From: Aeromicrobium sp. A1-2
GTDB taxonomy: Bacteria; Actinomycetota; Actinomycetes; Propionibacteriales; Nocardioidaceae
Direction: 5' to 3'
Length of the DNA: 64,000 bases
Assembly (NCBI RefSeq): GCF_003443875.1
Contig: NZ_CP027482.1
Coordinates: 1,922,001 to 1,986,000, forward strand
The first letter of the stretch is position 1; each line of letters starts with the position of its first letter. Under the pieces are notes generated by a model. It was not told the DNA's origin. It made no database searches and was given only the letters and a program-made list of their open reading frames with translations. Of the stretch, positions 49,239 through 58,780 are shown one piece after another. The translations under genes were made by a program, and so were the position numbers.

Positions 49239-50627
49239 GTGGATCCCATTGATCCTGCCTACGGGACAACAACGCTGCTGCTCATCGCGGCAGCCGCTGT
49301 GGCCTTCTTGCTGTTCCTCATCATCAAGCTGCGCCTGCACGCCTTCATCGCGCTCGTCCTCGTCAGCGTCCTGACCGCCGTCGCGGCGGGCATACCCCTC
49401 GTGGACGTCCCCACGGCACTCACGTCGGGATTCGGCAGCACCCTGGCCTCCGTGGCTCTGCTGGTCGGCTTCGGCGTCATGATTGGCCGACTGCTCGAAG
49501 TCACCGGCGGAGCGCAGGTCCTCGCCGACACCCTGGTCGGTCGATTCGGCGAGAAGCGAGCACCGCTGGCTCTTGGCGTGGCCGCCCTGATCTTCGGCTT
49601 CCCGATCTTCTTCGATGCCGGGCTCGTCGTGTTCCTGCCGATCATCCTGACCGTCGCCCGGCGGTTCGGTGGTTCGGTCCTCTACTACGCACTCCCCGCC
49701 GCAGGCGCGTTCGCGGCGATGCATGCACTCGTCCCCCCGCACCCCGGCCCGGTCGCGGCTGGCACGGTCCTCGGCGGTGACATCGGCGTCATCCTGCTCG
49801 TCAACCTGCCAATCGTGCTGATCTCCTGGTACGTCGGCGTCTTCCTGGTCTCCCGGGCTCTCGGTGCACGGTTCGACGTGCCCGTTCCCGACCTGCTGTT
49901 CGGCGAGGTCAACGATGGAACCGGTGACACGGCCACCAAGACGATCGCCCCGAGCTTCCCGACCGTCATCAGCCTGCTGGCGATCCCCCTGGTGCTGATC
50001 TCGTTCAACACCGTTCTGACGACGCTGATCACCAACGGCACGATCGCCGAGGGCAACAATCTCGTCGAGCTTCTCGTGCTGCTGGGCAATACGCCGATCG
50101 CCCTCCTCATCACCCTGCTCGTGACGATCGCGGTGCTCGGGACGCGCGACCGGACCCTCAGCGAGACGACCGACCTGCTGGACAAGTCGCTCGGCCCGAT
50201 CTGCTCGATCATCCTCATCACCGGCGCCGGCGGCATGTTCGGTGGTGTCCTGCGAGCCAGCGGCATCGGCGGCGCGCTGACCTCGTCGCTGTCCGATCTC
50301 GGCATCCCACTGCTGCTCCAGGCATTCCTCATCGCCACGGCGCTGCGCGTGGCCCAGGGTTCGGCGACAGTCGCCCTGACGACCACCGCCGGGCTGATCG
50401 CGACCCAGGCCGGCGACCTCAGTGATCTGCGAGTCGCTCTCCTGGTCACGGCCATCGCGGCCGGCGCGACGGTCCTGTCCCATGTCAACGACTCGGGCTT
50501 CTGGCTGGTCAGCCGCTTCTTCGGCATGGACGAGAAGACCACGCTGAAGACGTGGACCGTCATGGAGACGACACTCGGGCTCTCGGCATTCGCGGTGGCC
50601 GCCGTGCTCTGGCCGATCGTCGGCTGA
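49239..50627 (+). CDS. gntP: Gluconate:H+ symporter, GntP family
   Basis: A 462-residue permease with about 12 helices. GntP-family segments include FGSTLASVALLVGFGVMIGR, FGFPIFFDAGLVVFLPII and MHALVPPHPGPVAAG near residue 155. The family imports gluconate or related sugar acids with a proton. The GTG at 49239 has AGGAG seven bases upstream; reading further upstream gives no plausible helix. With gntR and gntK on the distal side, it forms a gluconate uptake and phosphorylation set. Confidence 0.93.
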   Translation: MDPIDPAYGTTTLLLIAAAAVAFLLFLIIKLRLHAFIALVLVSVLTAVAAGIPLVDVPTALTSGFGSTLASVALLVGFGVMIGRLLEVTGGAQVLADTLVGRFGEKRAPLALGVAALIFGFPIFFDAGLVVFLPIILTVARRFGGSVLYYALPAAGAFAAMHALVPPHPGPVAAGTVLGGDIGVILLVNLPIVLISWYVGVFLVSRALGARFDVPVPDLLFGEVNDGTGDTATKTIAPSFPTVISLLAIPLVLISFNTVLTTLITNGTIAEGNNLVELLVLLGNTPIALLITLLVTIAVLGTRDRTLSETTDLLDKSLGPICSIILITGAGGMFGGVLRASGIGGALTSSLSDLGIPLLLQAFLIATALRVAQGSATVALTTTAGLIATQAGDLSDLRVALLVTAIAAGATVLSHVNDSGFWLVSRFFGMDEKTTLKTWTVMETTLGLSAFAVAAVLWPIVG

Positions 50628-50638
50628 GGATGAGTCGG

Positions 50639-51325
50639 TCAGCGGCGACGCTGCATCTCGGAGACGACCTCGACGCATATCGCGTGCATCGCGGCGTGTG
50701 CGACGTCGGCGTCGCCGCCGGCCACCGCCTCGGCAACCATGAGGTGCAGACGGCGGGCCTCGGGTTTGGGGACCGGGGGCATGAGGTGATGGTCGGTGCG
50801 CCCGCGCAGCACCTCCTCCACGACGTCGCCCAGGGCAGCGAACATGACATTGCCCGACGACCGGAGCAGCAGCCGGTGGAAGGCCACGTCGAGGTCGAGG
50901 AACGTCACGAGGTCCCCGGCCGCCCCTGCGGTCTCCATGGCATGGGCCAGGCGGACGATCTCCACCCTCGCTGCGTCGCCGGCGTGAGCTGCCGCCAGGC
51001 CCGCGGAAGGTGGTTCGACCGCTGCCCGCAGCTGCGAGAGCTCGTGCAGGCAGCCCGCCCGGTTGCCGCCCTCGAGCCGCCACCGGATCACCGCCGGGTC
51101 GTAGTGGTCCCACTCGTTCTCCGGACAGACCCGAATTCCCACCCGCCGGCGGCTCTCGACCATTCCCATCGACGCCAGCACCTGGACCACCTCACGGGCG
51201 ATCGTGCGGGAGACCGCGTACTCGGTCTGCATCCAGTCCAGGGTCAACATCGAGCCCGGCGCGAGTCGCCCGTCGACGATGCGGGGACCCAGCTCGGCCA
51301 GCACACCGGCATAGACGTTGGACAT
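50639..51325 (-). CDS. gntR: GntR-family (FCD) transcriptional regulator of gluconate genes
   Basis: A 228-residue repressor. The N-terminal winged helix (about 5-75) has RIVDGRLAPGSMLTLDWMQ and VSRTIAREVVQVLASMGMVESRRRVG, the standard GntR DNA-binding pattern. The C-terminal FCD domain (about 90-220) carries metal-site residues (DLDVAFHRLLLRSSGN and an arginine/histidine-rich helix). The ligand is probably gluconate or 6-phosphogluconate, by context. The start at 51325 has TAGGCT seven bases upstream. The 3' end converges on gntP. Confidence 0.92.
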   Translation of the reverse strand: MSNVYAGVLAELGPRIVDGRLAPGSMLTLDWMQTEYAVSRTIAREVVQVLASMGMVESRRRVGIRVCPENEWDHYDPAVIRWRLEGGNRAGCLHELSQLRAAVEPPSAGLAAAHAGDAARVEIVRLAHAMETAGAAGDLVTFLDLDVAFHRLLLRSSGNVMFAALGDVVEEVLRGRTDHHLMPPVPKPEARRLHLMVAEAVAGGDADVAHAAMHAICVEVVSEMQRRR

Positions 51326-51332
51326 GCGGGTC

Positions 51333-51338
51333 AGCCTA
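51333..51338 (-). promoter_or_regulatory. -10 element of gntR (TAGGCT)
   Basis: TAGGCT plus seven bases to the ATG at 51325; it abuts the palindromic operator. Confidence 0.55.
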
Positions 51339-51352
51339 GCCACGTACGTGGC
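51339..51352. promoter_or_regulatory. Perfect 14-base operator between gntR and gntK
   Basis: GCCACGTACGTGGC is a perfect palindrome in a 32-base gap between divergent gntR and gntK. It touches the gntR -10 box and overlaps the TACGTG that would serve as the gntK -10, so one bound dimer would block both. GntR itself is the obvious candidate. Confidence 0.7.
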
Positions 51353-51357
51353 ACACG

Positions 51358-51876
51358 ATGGCGCGCCGCGTGAGCGCCGCGCGACAGATCGTCGTAATGG
51401 GGGTGTCAGGCACCGGCAAGAGCGTGATCGGCCAGGCACTCGCCGAAAGCCTCGGTCTGACGTTCATCGAGGGGGACGCATTCCACCCGACGGCGAACAT
51501 CGCGAAGATGTCTGCCGGCACACCACTCGACGATGACGACCGACGGCCGTGGCTCACGGTCCTGGCCGGCAAGCTGGACGCCAATCGGCAAGCCGGGATC
51601 GGTTCGGTGCTGGCCTGCTCCGCGCTCAAGCGCGACTATCGGGACATCCTGCGTCACGAGGCTCCCGATGCGTTCTTCCTGCACCTGGACCTCCCGTTCG
51701 ATGTACTGCGCGACCGGATGGAAAAGCGCGAGCACTTCATGCCGACCTCGTTGCTGCAGTCCCAGTTCGACACCTTGGAGCGGCTGGGAGCTGACGAACG
51801 CGGCCACGTGCTGGATTTCGACGCCCCGTTGCCCGAGGTCATCGCCGCAGCCACGGCCGCGGCGGCCGCAGCCTGA
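51358..51876 (+). CDS. gntK: Gluconokinase
   Basis: A 172-residue P-loop kinase that phosphorylates gluconate to 6-phosphogluconate, feeding the pentose phosphate pathway. Walker A is GVSGTGKS near residue 15; EGDAFHPTANIAKMSAGTPLDDDDR is the gluconokinase substrate segment, and CSALKRDYRDILR is also typical. The ATG at 51358 gives a seven-base spacing from TACGTG within the operator; a GTG twelve bases later is possible. It ends 65 bases before the SNF2 gene. The C-terminus is a run of alanines. Confidence 0.94.
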   Translation: MARRVSAARQIVVMGVSGTGKSVIGQALAESLGLTFIEGDAFHPTANIAKMSAGTPLDDDDRRPWLTVLAGKLDANRQAGIGSVLACSALKRDYRDILRHEAPDAFFLHLDLPFDVLRDRMEKREHFMPTSLLQSQFDTLERLGADERGHVLDFDAPLPEVIAAATAAAAAA

Positions 51877-51929
51877 GCAGGCGCCTCGCCCACGGTGGAC
51901 CTCGACGACCGGTTGTTGGACCGGTGCGC

Positions 51930-51935
51930 GACAAT
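51930..51935 (+). promoter_or_regulatory. -10-like element of the SNF2 gene (GACAAT)
   Basis: GACAAT plus six bases (GGAGGG) to the ATG at 51942. Confidence 0.5.
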
Positions 51936-51941
51936 GGAGGG

Positions 51942-54530
51942 ATGCCCACCACCACGGATCTGCGCCGGTTGCTGCGCCATCCCGTGGAGTTCGTGGCGGC
52001 CGAGGATCCGGCCGCATCGCGCTTCGTGTTTCATGCCCCTGACGGCGACCAAGCGGCCACAGCCAACGAGGCGATCGGTGTCCTGAGCCAGGGCATTCGG
52101 GTCATGGCGGCCGACCCCACCGTGCGTGCTTGGGCGACTCCCGCGATCCTCGCTCTGCGCATCATGGCGCGCGGCGCACTGGGCTCGCCGGACTCCACCG
52201 AGCTCAACCAGCTGCAGAACGCAGCCATCGGCATCGACACCAACGTCGGCCGGGGCCAGGCCACGATCAACGCGTTCCTCAAGGCATTGGCCGTCGATGC
52301 GCCGGCCGCTGCCTCAACACCGCAGCGCACGGCGTACGTCTCGCCGCATGCCGCTCAGCCGCGCAAGCGTGAGACGACGTTCTCGTGGTCGCTCATCGTG
52401 TCATTCCTCGAGGAGCCCACGGCAGATCAGGCTGCGGTCGTGCGCCTGAGAGTCCACCCCCGGTCCGGGTCCTGGGCTGCCTTCGACGCCAATGATCTGT
52501 TCAACGGCTCGTCCCACCCGCTCGCGACCGACGCGGCCGAGCCCACGACCGCGATGCTCCGCCGGGTCGAGAGCTGGTGGCCGGCTGCCGAGCGGCTCCG
52601 TGACCCACACTCCCGTGGCGCGGTGACTGTCGGTCCGGACGAGCTGGCCCGTCTCGGCGACCGATCGCTGGCGCCGACGCTGATGGCCAACCGCATCGAG
52701 GTCCGTTGGCCGCCGGAGCTCGTGCGCGAGCTCACGACGACCGCCGTCGTCCGTCGCGAGGAGACCCCCCGATCGGATCGGCCCTCGGCGTTCACCCAGG
52801 GTCAGCTCTTCTCGTTCGACTGGCAGGTCGCGCTCGGCGACGACGTCCTCTCCGCCACGGAGCTCGACCAGCTCGCCGGCTCGCAGAGCGGGCTGCTGCG
52901 CCTGCGGGACCGCTGGATCTTCGTCGACAAGAGCCGCTTGCAGAAGGTGCTCGACGAGCGATCGAGGGAGATTTCACCGCTCGAGGCGTTGCGCGCCACC
53001 GTCACCGGCGAGCTCGAGATCGACGGACGTATGACCGAGGTCGACACGGTCGGCTGGCTCGAGGACGTGCGCCGGCGGCTCGCAGTCCAGGATCGCGACA
53101 TCGTGCCGGGAGTGCAGCCCGAGGGCCTCGACGGCACGCTGCGCGACTACCAGCTCCAGGGCCTGCGCTGGATGACGCAGCTCGTCGACCTTGGCCTCGG
53201 CGGCATCCTCGCCGACGACATGGGACTCGGCAAGACCGTCATGCTCATCGCGCTGCACCTGCAGCGCTCGGTCGACTCCACCGCACCGACGCTCGTGGTG
53301 TGCCCGGCCTCGGTGCTGGGCAACTGGGTGCGGGAGATCGAACGATTTGCGCCGGGGGTCAACGTCCGTCGCTATCACGGACCCAAGCGACGCCTCGACG
53401 ACGTGAAGGACGGGTTCCTCGTCACGACGTACGCCACGATGCGCTCCGACGTCGTCGAGCTGTCCGAGCACGAGCCTGGTTGGGGCCTGGTCGTCGCCGA
53501 CGAGGCGCAGAACATCAAGAACCCGCACGCACGCACCGCGCAGGCCATTCGCGACATCCCCGCCGAGGCGAGGCTCGCGCTGACCGGTACACCGGTCGAG
53601 AACAATCTCTCCGAGTTGTGGGCGATCCTGGACTGGACGACACCTGGTTTGCTCGGGACCTACCAGCAGTTCCGCAACACGTGGTCGCGGGCGATCGAGT
53701 CACGCCGCGACTCGGGCAAGGCGTCCGGGTTGTCCCAGCTCATCCGCCCGTTCGTCCTGCGGCGCCGCAAGTCAGACCCGGGCATCGCCCCCGAGCTGCC
53801 GCCGAAGATCGAGACCGATCACCGGATCAACCTGACCCGCGAGCAGGTGGGGTTGTACGAAGCGGTCGTCCGCAGCACGATGAGCCAGATCGAGAGCGCA
53901 CAGGGCATCCAGCGTCGGGGCCTGGTGGTCAAGCTGCTGACCCAGCTCAAGCAGATCTGCAACCACCCGGCACAGTTCCTCCGCGAGCCCGAAGCGCGGC
54001 TCACCGGTCGGTCCGGCAAGCTCGGGGTGTTCGACGAGCTGGTCGAGGAGATCGTCGCCGAGGACGGCGCCACACTGGTGTTCACGCAGTACGCCCAGAT
54101 GGGCAAGCTGCTCACCCGGCATCTCGCGGACAAGAAGATCGCCCACCAGTTCCTGCACGGCGGCACGACGGTGCGAGCGCGGGAAAAGATGGTGCACACG
54201 TTCCAGAGCGGCCAGGTCCCGGTCTTCGTGCTGTCCCTCAAGGCCGCTGGCGTGGGCCTCAACCTGACCCGCGCCGACCACGTCATCCACTACGACCGCT
54301 GGTGGAATCCCGCCGTCGAGGACCAGGCCACTGACCGGGCGCACCGCATCGGCCAGACCAAGAACGTCCAGGTCCATCGACTCATCAGCGAGGGCACGAT
54401 CGAGGAGTCGATCGACGAGCTGATCCGCTCCAAGCGTTCCCTCGCCGATGCCGTCGTCAATGGTGGAGAAGGCGCGCTGACCGAGCTCTCCGATGCCGCG
54501 CTGGCCGACCTGGTGCGACTGCGGAAGTAG
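51942..54530 (+). CDS. SNF2-family DNA translocase/helicase
   Basis: An 862-residue ATPase. Residues 1-380 form the variable N-terminal region of bacterial SNF2 proteins. The motor begins with GTLRDYQLQGLRWM, Walker A DDMGLGKT near residue 430 and the DEAQN box (VADEAQN). The helicase C-terminal lobe has VFTQYAQM, LSLKAAGVGLNLT and RAHRIGQ. Such enzymes move along duplex DNA and remodel protein-DNA complexes; in actinobacteria they are often paired with a SWIM-domain protein, which is not seen here. The start has GACAAT at six bases. Confidence 0.92.
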   Translation: MPTTTDLRRLLRHPVEFVAAEDPAASRFVFHAPDGDQAATANEAIGVLSQGIRVMAADPTVRAWATPAILALRIMARGALGSPDSTELNQLQNAAIGIDTNVGRGQATINAFLKALAVDAPAAASTPQRTAYVSPHAAQPRKRETTFSWSLIVSFLEEPTADQAAVVRLRVHPRSGSWAAFDANDLFNGSSHPLATDAAEPTTAMLRRVESWWPAAERLRDPHSRGAVTVGPDELARLGDRSLAPTLMANRIEVRWPPELVRELTTTAVVRREETPRSDRPSAFTQGQLFSFDWQVALGDDVLSATELDQLAGSQSGLLRLRDRWIFVDKSRLQKVLDERSREISPLEALRATVTGELEIDGRMTEVDTVGWLEDVRRRLAVQDRDIVPGVQPEGLDGTLRDYQLQGLRWMTQLVDLGLGGILADDMGLGKTVMLIALHLQRSVDSTAPTLVVCPASVLGNWVREIERFAPGVNVRRYHGPKRRLDDVKDGFLVTTYATMRSDVVELSEHEPGWGLVVADEAQNIKNPHARTAQAIRDIPAEARLALTGTPVENNLSELWAILDWTTPGLLGTYQQFRNTWSRAIESRRDSGKASGLSQLIRPFVLRRRKSDPGIAPELPPKIETDHRINLTREQVGLYEAVVRSTMSQIESAQGIQRRGLVVKLLTQLKQICNHPAQFLREPEARLTGRSGKLGVFDELVEEIVAEDGATLVFTQYAQMGKLLTRHLADKKIAHQFLHGGTTVRAREKMVHTFQSGQVPVFVLSLKAAGVGLNLTRADHVIHYDRWWNPAVEDQATDRAHRIGQTKNVQVHRLISEGTIEESIDELIRSKRSLADAVVNGGEGALTELSDAALADLVRLRK

Positions 54531-54542
54531 GCGCTCTCGGTC

Positions 54543-55277
54543 CTACACCTGGTCGACCGTGAAGTGGACCGTGAAGAAGTCGGCTCGGTCGATCGTCACG
54601 GCGACGTCGATCTTGCGGCCGTCCTCGGCCGTGACGACGCAGTCAACCGATGCACCCACGGTGCCCTCGAGTTCGTCGGGGCACGCGACCGCGTCGATGC
54701 CAGACGCGATCTGACCGCTCAGCAGGCTCGCAACCTGCGCCTCCAGCGTCGTGACCGGGACGACGGCCGGCGGCGGGACCTTGATGCTGAAGGGCACGTT
54801 GGTGTCGGTGACGTCGTGGGCCGTGAGAGTCGCGACGTACTTGAGGTCGTTCGCGATCAACGTGCACGAGGCGATGGCGCCGTCTCGCGCGGGCAGCCCC
54901 TCGGGGCAGTTGACATCGGACGGAGTCAGGCGCTGCTCTGACGCCTTGGTCCTGACCTGCTGCTGCAACAGATCGGGCCCGACCGAGACGATCGACTCCT
55001 TGAGTCCGAACTTCAAGGTGTCGCCCTCCACCGAGCTCGTGGTCGCGGTGACCTCGTACGTCAGTCCCTCCGCCACGAACGCGCAGGTCGTCGTCGCGTC
55101 GACCTTGGCCGGTAGTGACTTGGGGCAGTCCAGTCCCGTCGGGTCGATGCCGAGCTTGACGAGACGCTCGGAGACCTTGGCCGCCAGGTCGTCGGCGCTC
55201 AGCGACCCACCGCCGGACGAGGCGGAGAACGAGCAGGCGCTCAGCACGAAAACGATTCCGAGGAGAAGGATGCGCAT
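54543..55277 (-). CDS. Lipoprotein with three DUF4333 repeats
   Basis: A 244-residue exported lipoprotein; lipobox LSAC at residues 14-17. Three DUF4333 units follow (about 45-105, 110-170 and 180-240), each with one cysteine pair: LDCPKSLP to TTCAF, VNCPEGLP to ASCTL, and VACPDELE to VDCVV. DUF4333 is a small extracellular fold of unknown function found mainly in actinobacteria; tandem copies suggest repeated ligand contacts. The start at 55277 is supported by GACGCT six bases before the ATG. It converges on the SNF2 gene with 12 bases between stops. Confidence 0.88.
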   Translation of the reverse strand: MRILLLGIVFVLSACSFSASSGGGSLSADDLAAKVSERLVKLGIDPTGLDCPKSLPAKVDATTTCAFVAEGLTYEVTATTSSVEGDTLKFGLKESIVSVGPDLLQQQVRTKASEQRLTPSDVNCPEGLPARDGAIASCTLIANDLKYVATLTAHDVTDTNVPFSIKVPPPAVVPVTTLEAQVASLLSGQIASGIDAVACPDELEGTVGASVDCVVTAEDGRKIDVAVTIDRADFFTVHFTVDQV

Positions 55278-55354
55278 GCTCTCAGCGTCGCAGGCAATCG
55301 TCGCTGGGAACGTTGCTTTGACGCACTCGGTCGATCGCGACCCTTGGTGCGCCC

Positions 55355-56505
55355 TCAGCCGAGGCAGCGCCTGAGGACCTCTATCTCGTAGAAGTACTCG
55401 CCCTCGCTCGATGCCCGGCAGGTGCTGCTGAACTTTGCCGGCTGCTCGTTGTAGCGCATCGTGACCAACCCCTTTCCGCCGGCATTCTGATACACCGCCC
55501 ACTCGATGCTGCCGACCATCCGGCCTGCGACGATGCCGCGCCACGGGTTGGAGCCGTAGGAGTAGGTCTCGCTCGACGGCACCTGGATCTCGCTGCCCGG
55601 CGCCTTGATCAGCGCCGCGAACGGCATCGTCGTCTCGCCGTGCGCGAGGCGGAACACCGCAGCGGTCCGGCCCCCGGCGAGTCGGTCGTCGATCTGTGCG
55701 AAGGAGTCCTCCAGCAGCGGTCGGGCCTGACGGTGCGAGCCGGTTTCCCCGTCACGGCGGGGCCGTATCAGTAGAAGTACTGCGCATCCTTGAGCTAGTT
55801 GAGCACCGCGGCGTCCGCGATCGGCACGTAGCGCTCGAACGTCGAAGCCGTCTCTCCCCGCATCCCCGGCGCGATGACATACATCGAGTAGATGTCGAGC
55901 GCCCTGTCGAGCGCATCGCTGAGGCTGTCGACGTGCTCACGGCTGTAGAGACGGCGCAGCACGTTGTCCGCGGCTTCGCGGACAGCACCGGAGCGCTGGA
56001 TCCTCTTGATCGCGGCCCGTCCGGCCGAGGTCGAGCCGCTGGTGAACACCAGCCCGGAGTCCGTGGTGCGCCGCTCGAGCCGGAGGTGCGGCTCGGCGGC
56101 GACCGTCCGGTCCCAGAAGTCCTGGTAGTTCGCCGCAGTGCGTCGGCCGATCCCGAACCACTCGAGGGCGCCGACCATGCTGAGTCGTCCGTAGCCGATC
56201 CGCTCCTCGGCCTCCTGGAGCGCCAGCACGTCATCGTAGAAACGCACGCCGATCTCGGTCAGCGCGTCCTGCTGCGATGCGGCCTGCCAGTCCTTGAGCG
56301 CACGCTTCTCACGGCTGTCCTTGGTCTGGCTCCGCGAGCCGTGCCGGCCGATCGTCTCCTGGAAGATCTGCTCGTACCCGGCCGGCGGCTCGCCGATCGA
56401 GGTCCGCTCCGGATTGCCACAAGGCGTCTGGTTCCCGTAGTGGAGCGCACTGTCGGCCAGGTCCGCCTGAGGAGTCGTTCTCGATCCGAAGTGTGAAGTC
56501 GGCAC
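55355..56505 (-). pseudogene. Decayed histidine-type phosphatase (MINPP-like)
   Basis: The N-terminal part (56505 down to 55795) contains the catalytic RHGSR (R54-R58 of the fragment) and family sequence from PPAGYEQIFQETIGRHG onward. Translation then meets a TAG at 55795-55797 and a TGA at 55768-55770, between which LKDAQYFY still reads as family sequence. After a frame change near 55730-55750 the rest continues as LLEDSFAQIDDRLAGGRTA, then FRLAHGETTMPF (the second catalytic motif) to the stop at 55355. Two stops and a frameshift make it inactive. No signal peptide is found upstream, although relatives are secreted, so the 5' end is also damaged. Confidence 0.82.
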
Positions 56506-56620
56506 AGTCTAAGCGAGCGAAGCCGCACGCGAACGGAGAAAGTCCACCTGCTCGGTCAGATTTGATCATCGTGACCGCCGACTTCTCGGCCAGGGACGGC
56601 GCGGCCTCAGCTCCGCGGGT

Positions 56621-57745
56621 TCACTCCGCGGCGGCGAGCTGGCCGCAGGCTCCGTCGATGTCACTGCCGCGGGTGTCGCGCACCGTCGTCGGGATGCCCT
56701 TGGCGATCAGCCGGCGGACGAACTCACGCTCGTCCTCGGGCCGCGAGGCGGTCCACTTGGAGCCGGGTGTCGGGTTGAGCGGGATCAGGTTGACGTGCAC
56801 CCAACCCCAGTCGCCGTACGACTGCAGGACGTCGCCGAGCATGTCCGCACGCCATGCCTGGTCGTTGATGTCCTTGATCATGGCGTACTCGATCGAGACG
56901 CGACGCTTGGTCTTGTGGGCGTACTCCCACGCGGCCTCGACTGCCTCGTGCACCGACCAGCGGGTGTTGATCGGGACCAGCTCGTTGCGGAGCTCGTCAT
57001 CAGGGGCGTGCAGCGACAGCGCGAGCGTCACCGGGATGCCCTCGTCGGCCAGCTGCTTCATGCGCGGCACCAGACCGACTGTGCTGACCGTGATGTTGCG
57101 GGCGGACATACCGAGTCCATCGGGAGCCGGCGCCACCATGCGGCGCACGGCACCGATCACGGCCTTGTAGTTGGCCATCGGCTCGCCCATGCCCATGAAC
57201 ACGACGTTGGACAGGCGACCCGGGCCACCGGCGACCTTGCCGGTCGCCATGGCGCTGGCACCGTCGACGACCTGGTCGACGATCTCGGCGGCACTCATGT
57301 TGCGCTCCAGACCGCCCTGTCCGGTGGCGCAGAACGGGCAGGCCATGCCGCAGCCGGCCTGGCTGGAGACGCAGATCGTGGCCCGGTCGGCGTAGCGCAT
57401 CAGGACCGACTCGACGAGCGCTCCGTCGAACAGTCGCCACAGCGTCTTGCGGGTCGTGCCCTTGTCGGCCTCCATCGTGCGCACCGGATTGAGCAGGGTC
57501 GGCAGCAGCTCGGCGACGATGCGGTCTCGGCTCGCGGCCGGCAGGTCCGTCATGTTGGCCGGATCGCGTTCGAGGCGGCCGTAGTAGTGCTGCGCGACCT
57601 GCTTGACGCGGAAGGCGGGCTCGCCGAGCGTCTCGGCGACAGCCGTACGCTCCTCGGCGGTCAGATCGGCGAGGTGGCGCGGGGGCTTCTTGCGTCCCCG
57701 CGGCTGCTCGAAGACGAGCGGAAGATTCTTCGGGGACTCAGACAC
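56621..57745 (-). CDS. rlmN: 23S rRNA (A2503-C2) methyltransferase RlmN
   Basis: A 374-residue radical-SAM enzyme that methylates A2503 of 23S rRNA (and A37 of some tRNAs). The SAM cluster cysteines are in CGMACPFC, about C132-x3-C136-x2-C139. The resolving cysteine is in DIDGACGQ near the C-terminus, and [14 protein letters not shown] is also diagnostic. GAGAAT lies six bases before the GTG at 57745; the adjacent GTG at 57748 is an alternative. In many actinobacteria rlmN directly follows cdsA, but here four genes or parts intervene. Confidence 0.95.
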   Translation of the reverse strand: MSESPKNLPLVFEQPRGRKKPPRHLADLTAEERTAVAETLGEPAFRVKQVAQHYYGRLERDPANMTDLPAASRDRIVAELLPTLLNPVRTMEADKGTTRKTLWRLFDGALVESVLMRYADRATICVSSQAGCGMACPFCATGQGGLERNMSAAEIVDQVVDGASAMATGKVAGGPGRLSNVVFMGMGEPMANYKAVIGAVRRMVAPAPDGLGMSARNITVSTVGLVPRMKQLADEGIPVTLALSLHAPDDELRNELVPINTRWSVHEAVEAAWEYAHKTKRRVSIEYAMIKDINDQAWRADMLGDVLQSYGDWGWVHVNLIPLNPTPGSKWTASRPEDEREFVRRLIAKGIPTTVRDTRGSDIDGACGQLAAAE

Positions 57746-57751
57746 CACCCC

Positions 57752-57757
57752 ATTCTC
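57752..57757 (-). promoter_or_regulatory. -10-like element of rlmN (GAGAAT)
   Basis: GAGAAT plus six bases (GGGGTG) to the GTG at 57745. Confidence 0.5.
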
Positions 57758-57790
57758 GCATCCAAGTCCACAAGGCCCGAAATCGTTGCC

Positions 57791-58774
57791 CTACAACCGC
57801 GCGAGACGAGCGACGAACTCGAGCTTGTCGAGCACCGGCGAGGGGATCACGAACGGGTACAGGGGCCCCTTGCCCATGCTGCGGTTGATCTGGTTGAGCG
57901 CGATGCTCAGCGGGATCCACACCCCGTTCACGAGATCGCGGAATGACGTGAACGCCGACGGCGCGGACACCGTGGCCAGGCCGTGGGCCGACGCCGTCTC
58001 GATCGTGTCGCAGATGTGCAGGTAGTGCGCGAAGGTCTCGGCGAAGTCCTCCCACGGGTGCATCGTGGCGTACTGGCTGATGAAGTCGTCGCGCCACTCC
58101 GGCGGGGCGCCTTCGCCGTAGTGCCGCTCGACCGCTTCGGCATAGCTCTGGCGATCATCGCCGAACAGCTCACGGAACTCCTCGAGCAGATCACCCCGCA
58201 CCAGCTGCTGCCAGTAGAAGTGCCCGATCTCGTGCCTGAAGTGGCCCAGCATCGTGCGGTACGGCTCGTCCATCGACACCCGCAGGCGTTCGCGGTGCAC
58301 ATCATTGCCCTCGGCCAGGTCGACTGTGATGACGCCGTCAGCGTGTCCCGTGACGACCTTCTCCTGAACACTCGACAGCAGGTCGAACGCGAGGCCGGTC
58401 TCCGGATCGTCCTCCCGAGTGCGGATCGCGAAGCCGAGTCCGTCGAGCTCCACGATCAGCCGCCGCTTGGCGGTCTCGGCAATCGAGTACTCGCTCAGGC
58501 CCTTGACGTCGTCGTCGGACGGCCGGGTGCGGGTCAGGTTGCAGCTGAAGCAGCGCCCACCGGGCGCGTCCGAGAGCCACGTGCACCCCGACAGCGAGGA
58601 ATTGGCGCAGACGTGCCAGACGCTGCCTGTCGCGTCGACGTACTGCCCGTGCTGGTCGACCGGCACGATCGCCTTCTCCTCGCGGGAGAAGCCGAGATGG
58701 GACGAGCACGACATGCAGATCGAGTTCTCGAAGTAGAGGGCGTTGCCACACACGCGGCAGGAGAAGGCTTTCAC
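57791..58774 (-). CDS. Putative zinc-binding metallopeptidase with N-terminal zinc ribbon
   Basis: A 327-residue cytosolic protein. A zinc ribbon occupies the start (CRVCGNALYFENSICMSC), with further CxxC elements near residues 57-78 (HVCANSSLSGC, RCFSC). The peptidase-like half has FRHEIGHFYWQQL near residue 182, an HExxH site, and a downstream glutamate in WEDFAETFAHYLH. The family (COG4307-like) has no proven substrate. It lies just downstream of the transglutaminase gene on the same strand, and families of this type recur beside such genes, suggesting a linked peptide-processing role. The GTG start has CAGACT six bases upstream. Confidence 0.85.
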   Translation of the reverse strand: MKAFSCRVCGNALYFENSICMSCSSHLGFSREEKAIVPVDQHGQYVDATGSVWHVCANSSLSGCTWLSDAPGGRCFSCNLTRTRPSDDDVKGLSEYSIAETAKRRLIVELDGLGFAIRTREDDPETGLAFDLLSSVQEKVVTGHADGVITVDLAEGNDVHRERLRVSMDEPYRTMLGHFRHEIGHFYWQQLVRGDLLEEFRELFGDDRQSYAEAVERHYGEGAPPEWRDDFISQYATMHPWEDFAETFAHYLHICDTIETASAHGLATVSAPSAFTSFRDLVNGVWIPLSIALNQINRSMGKGPLYPFVIPSPVLDKLEFVARLARL

Positions 58775-58780
58775 CGGGCA

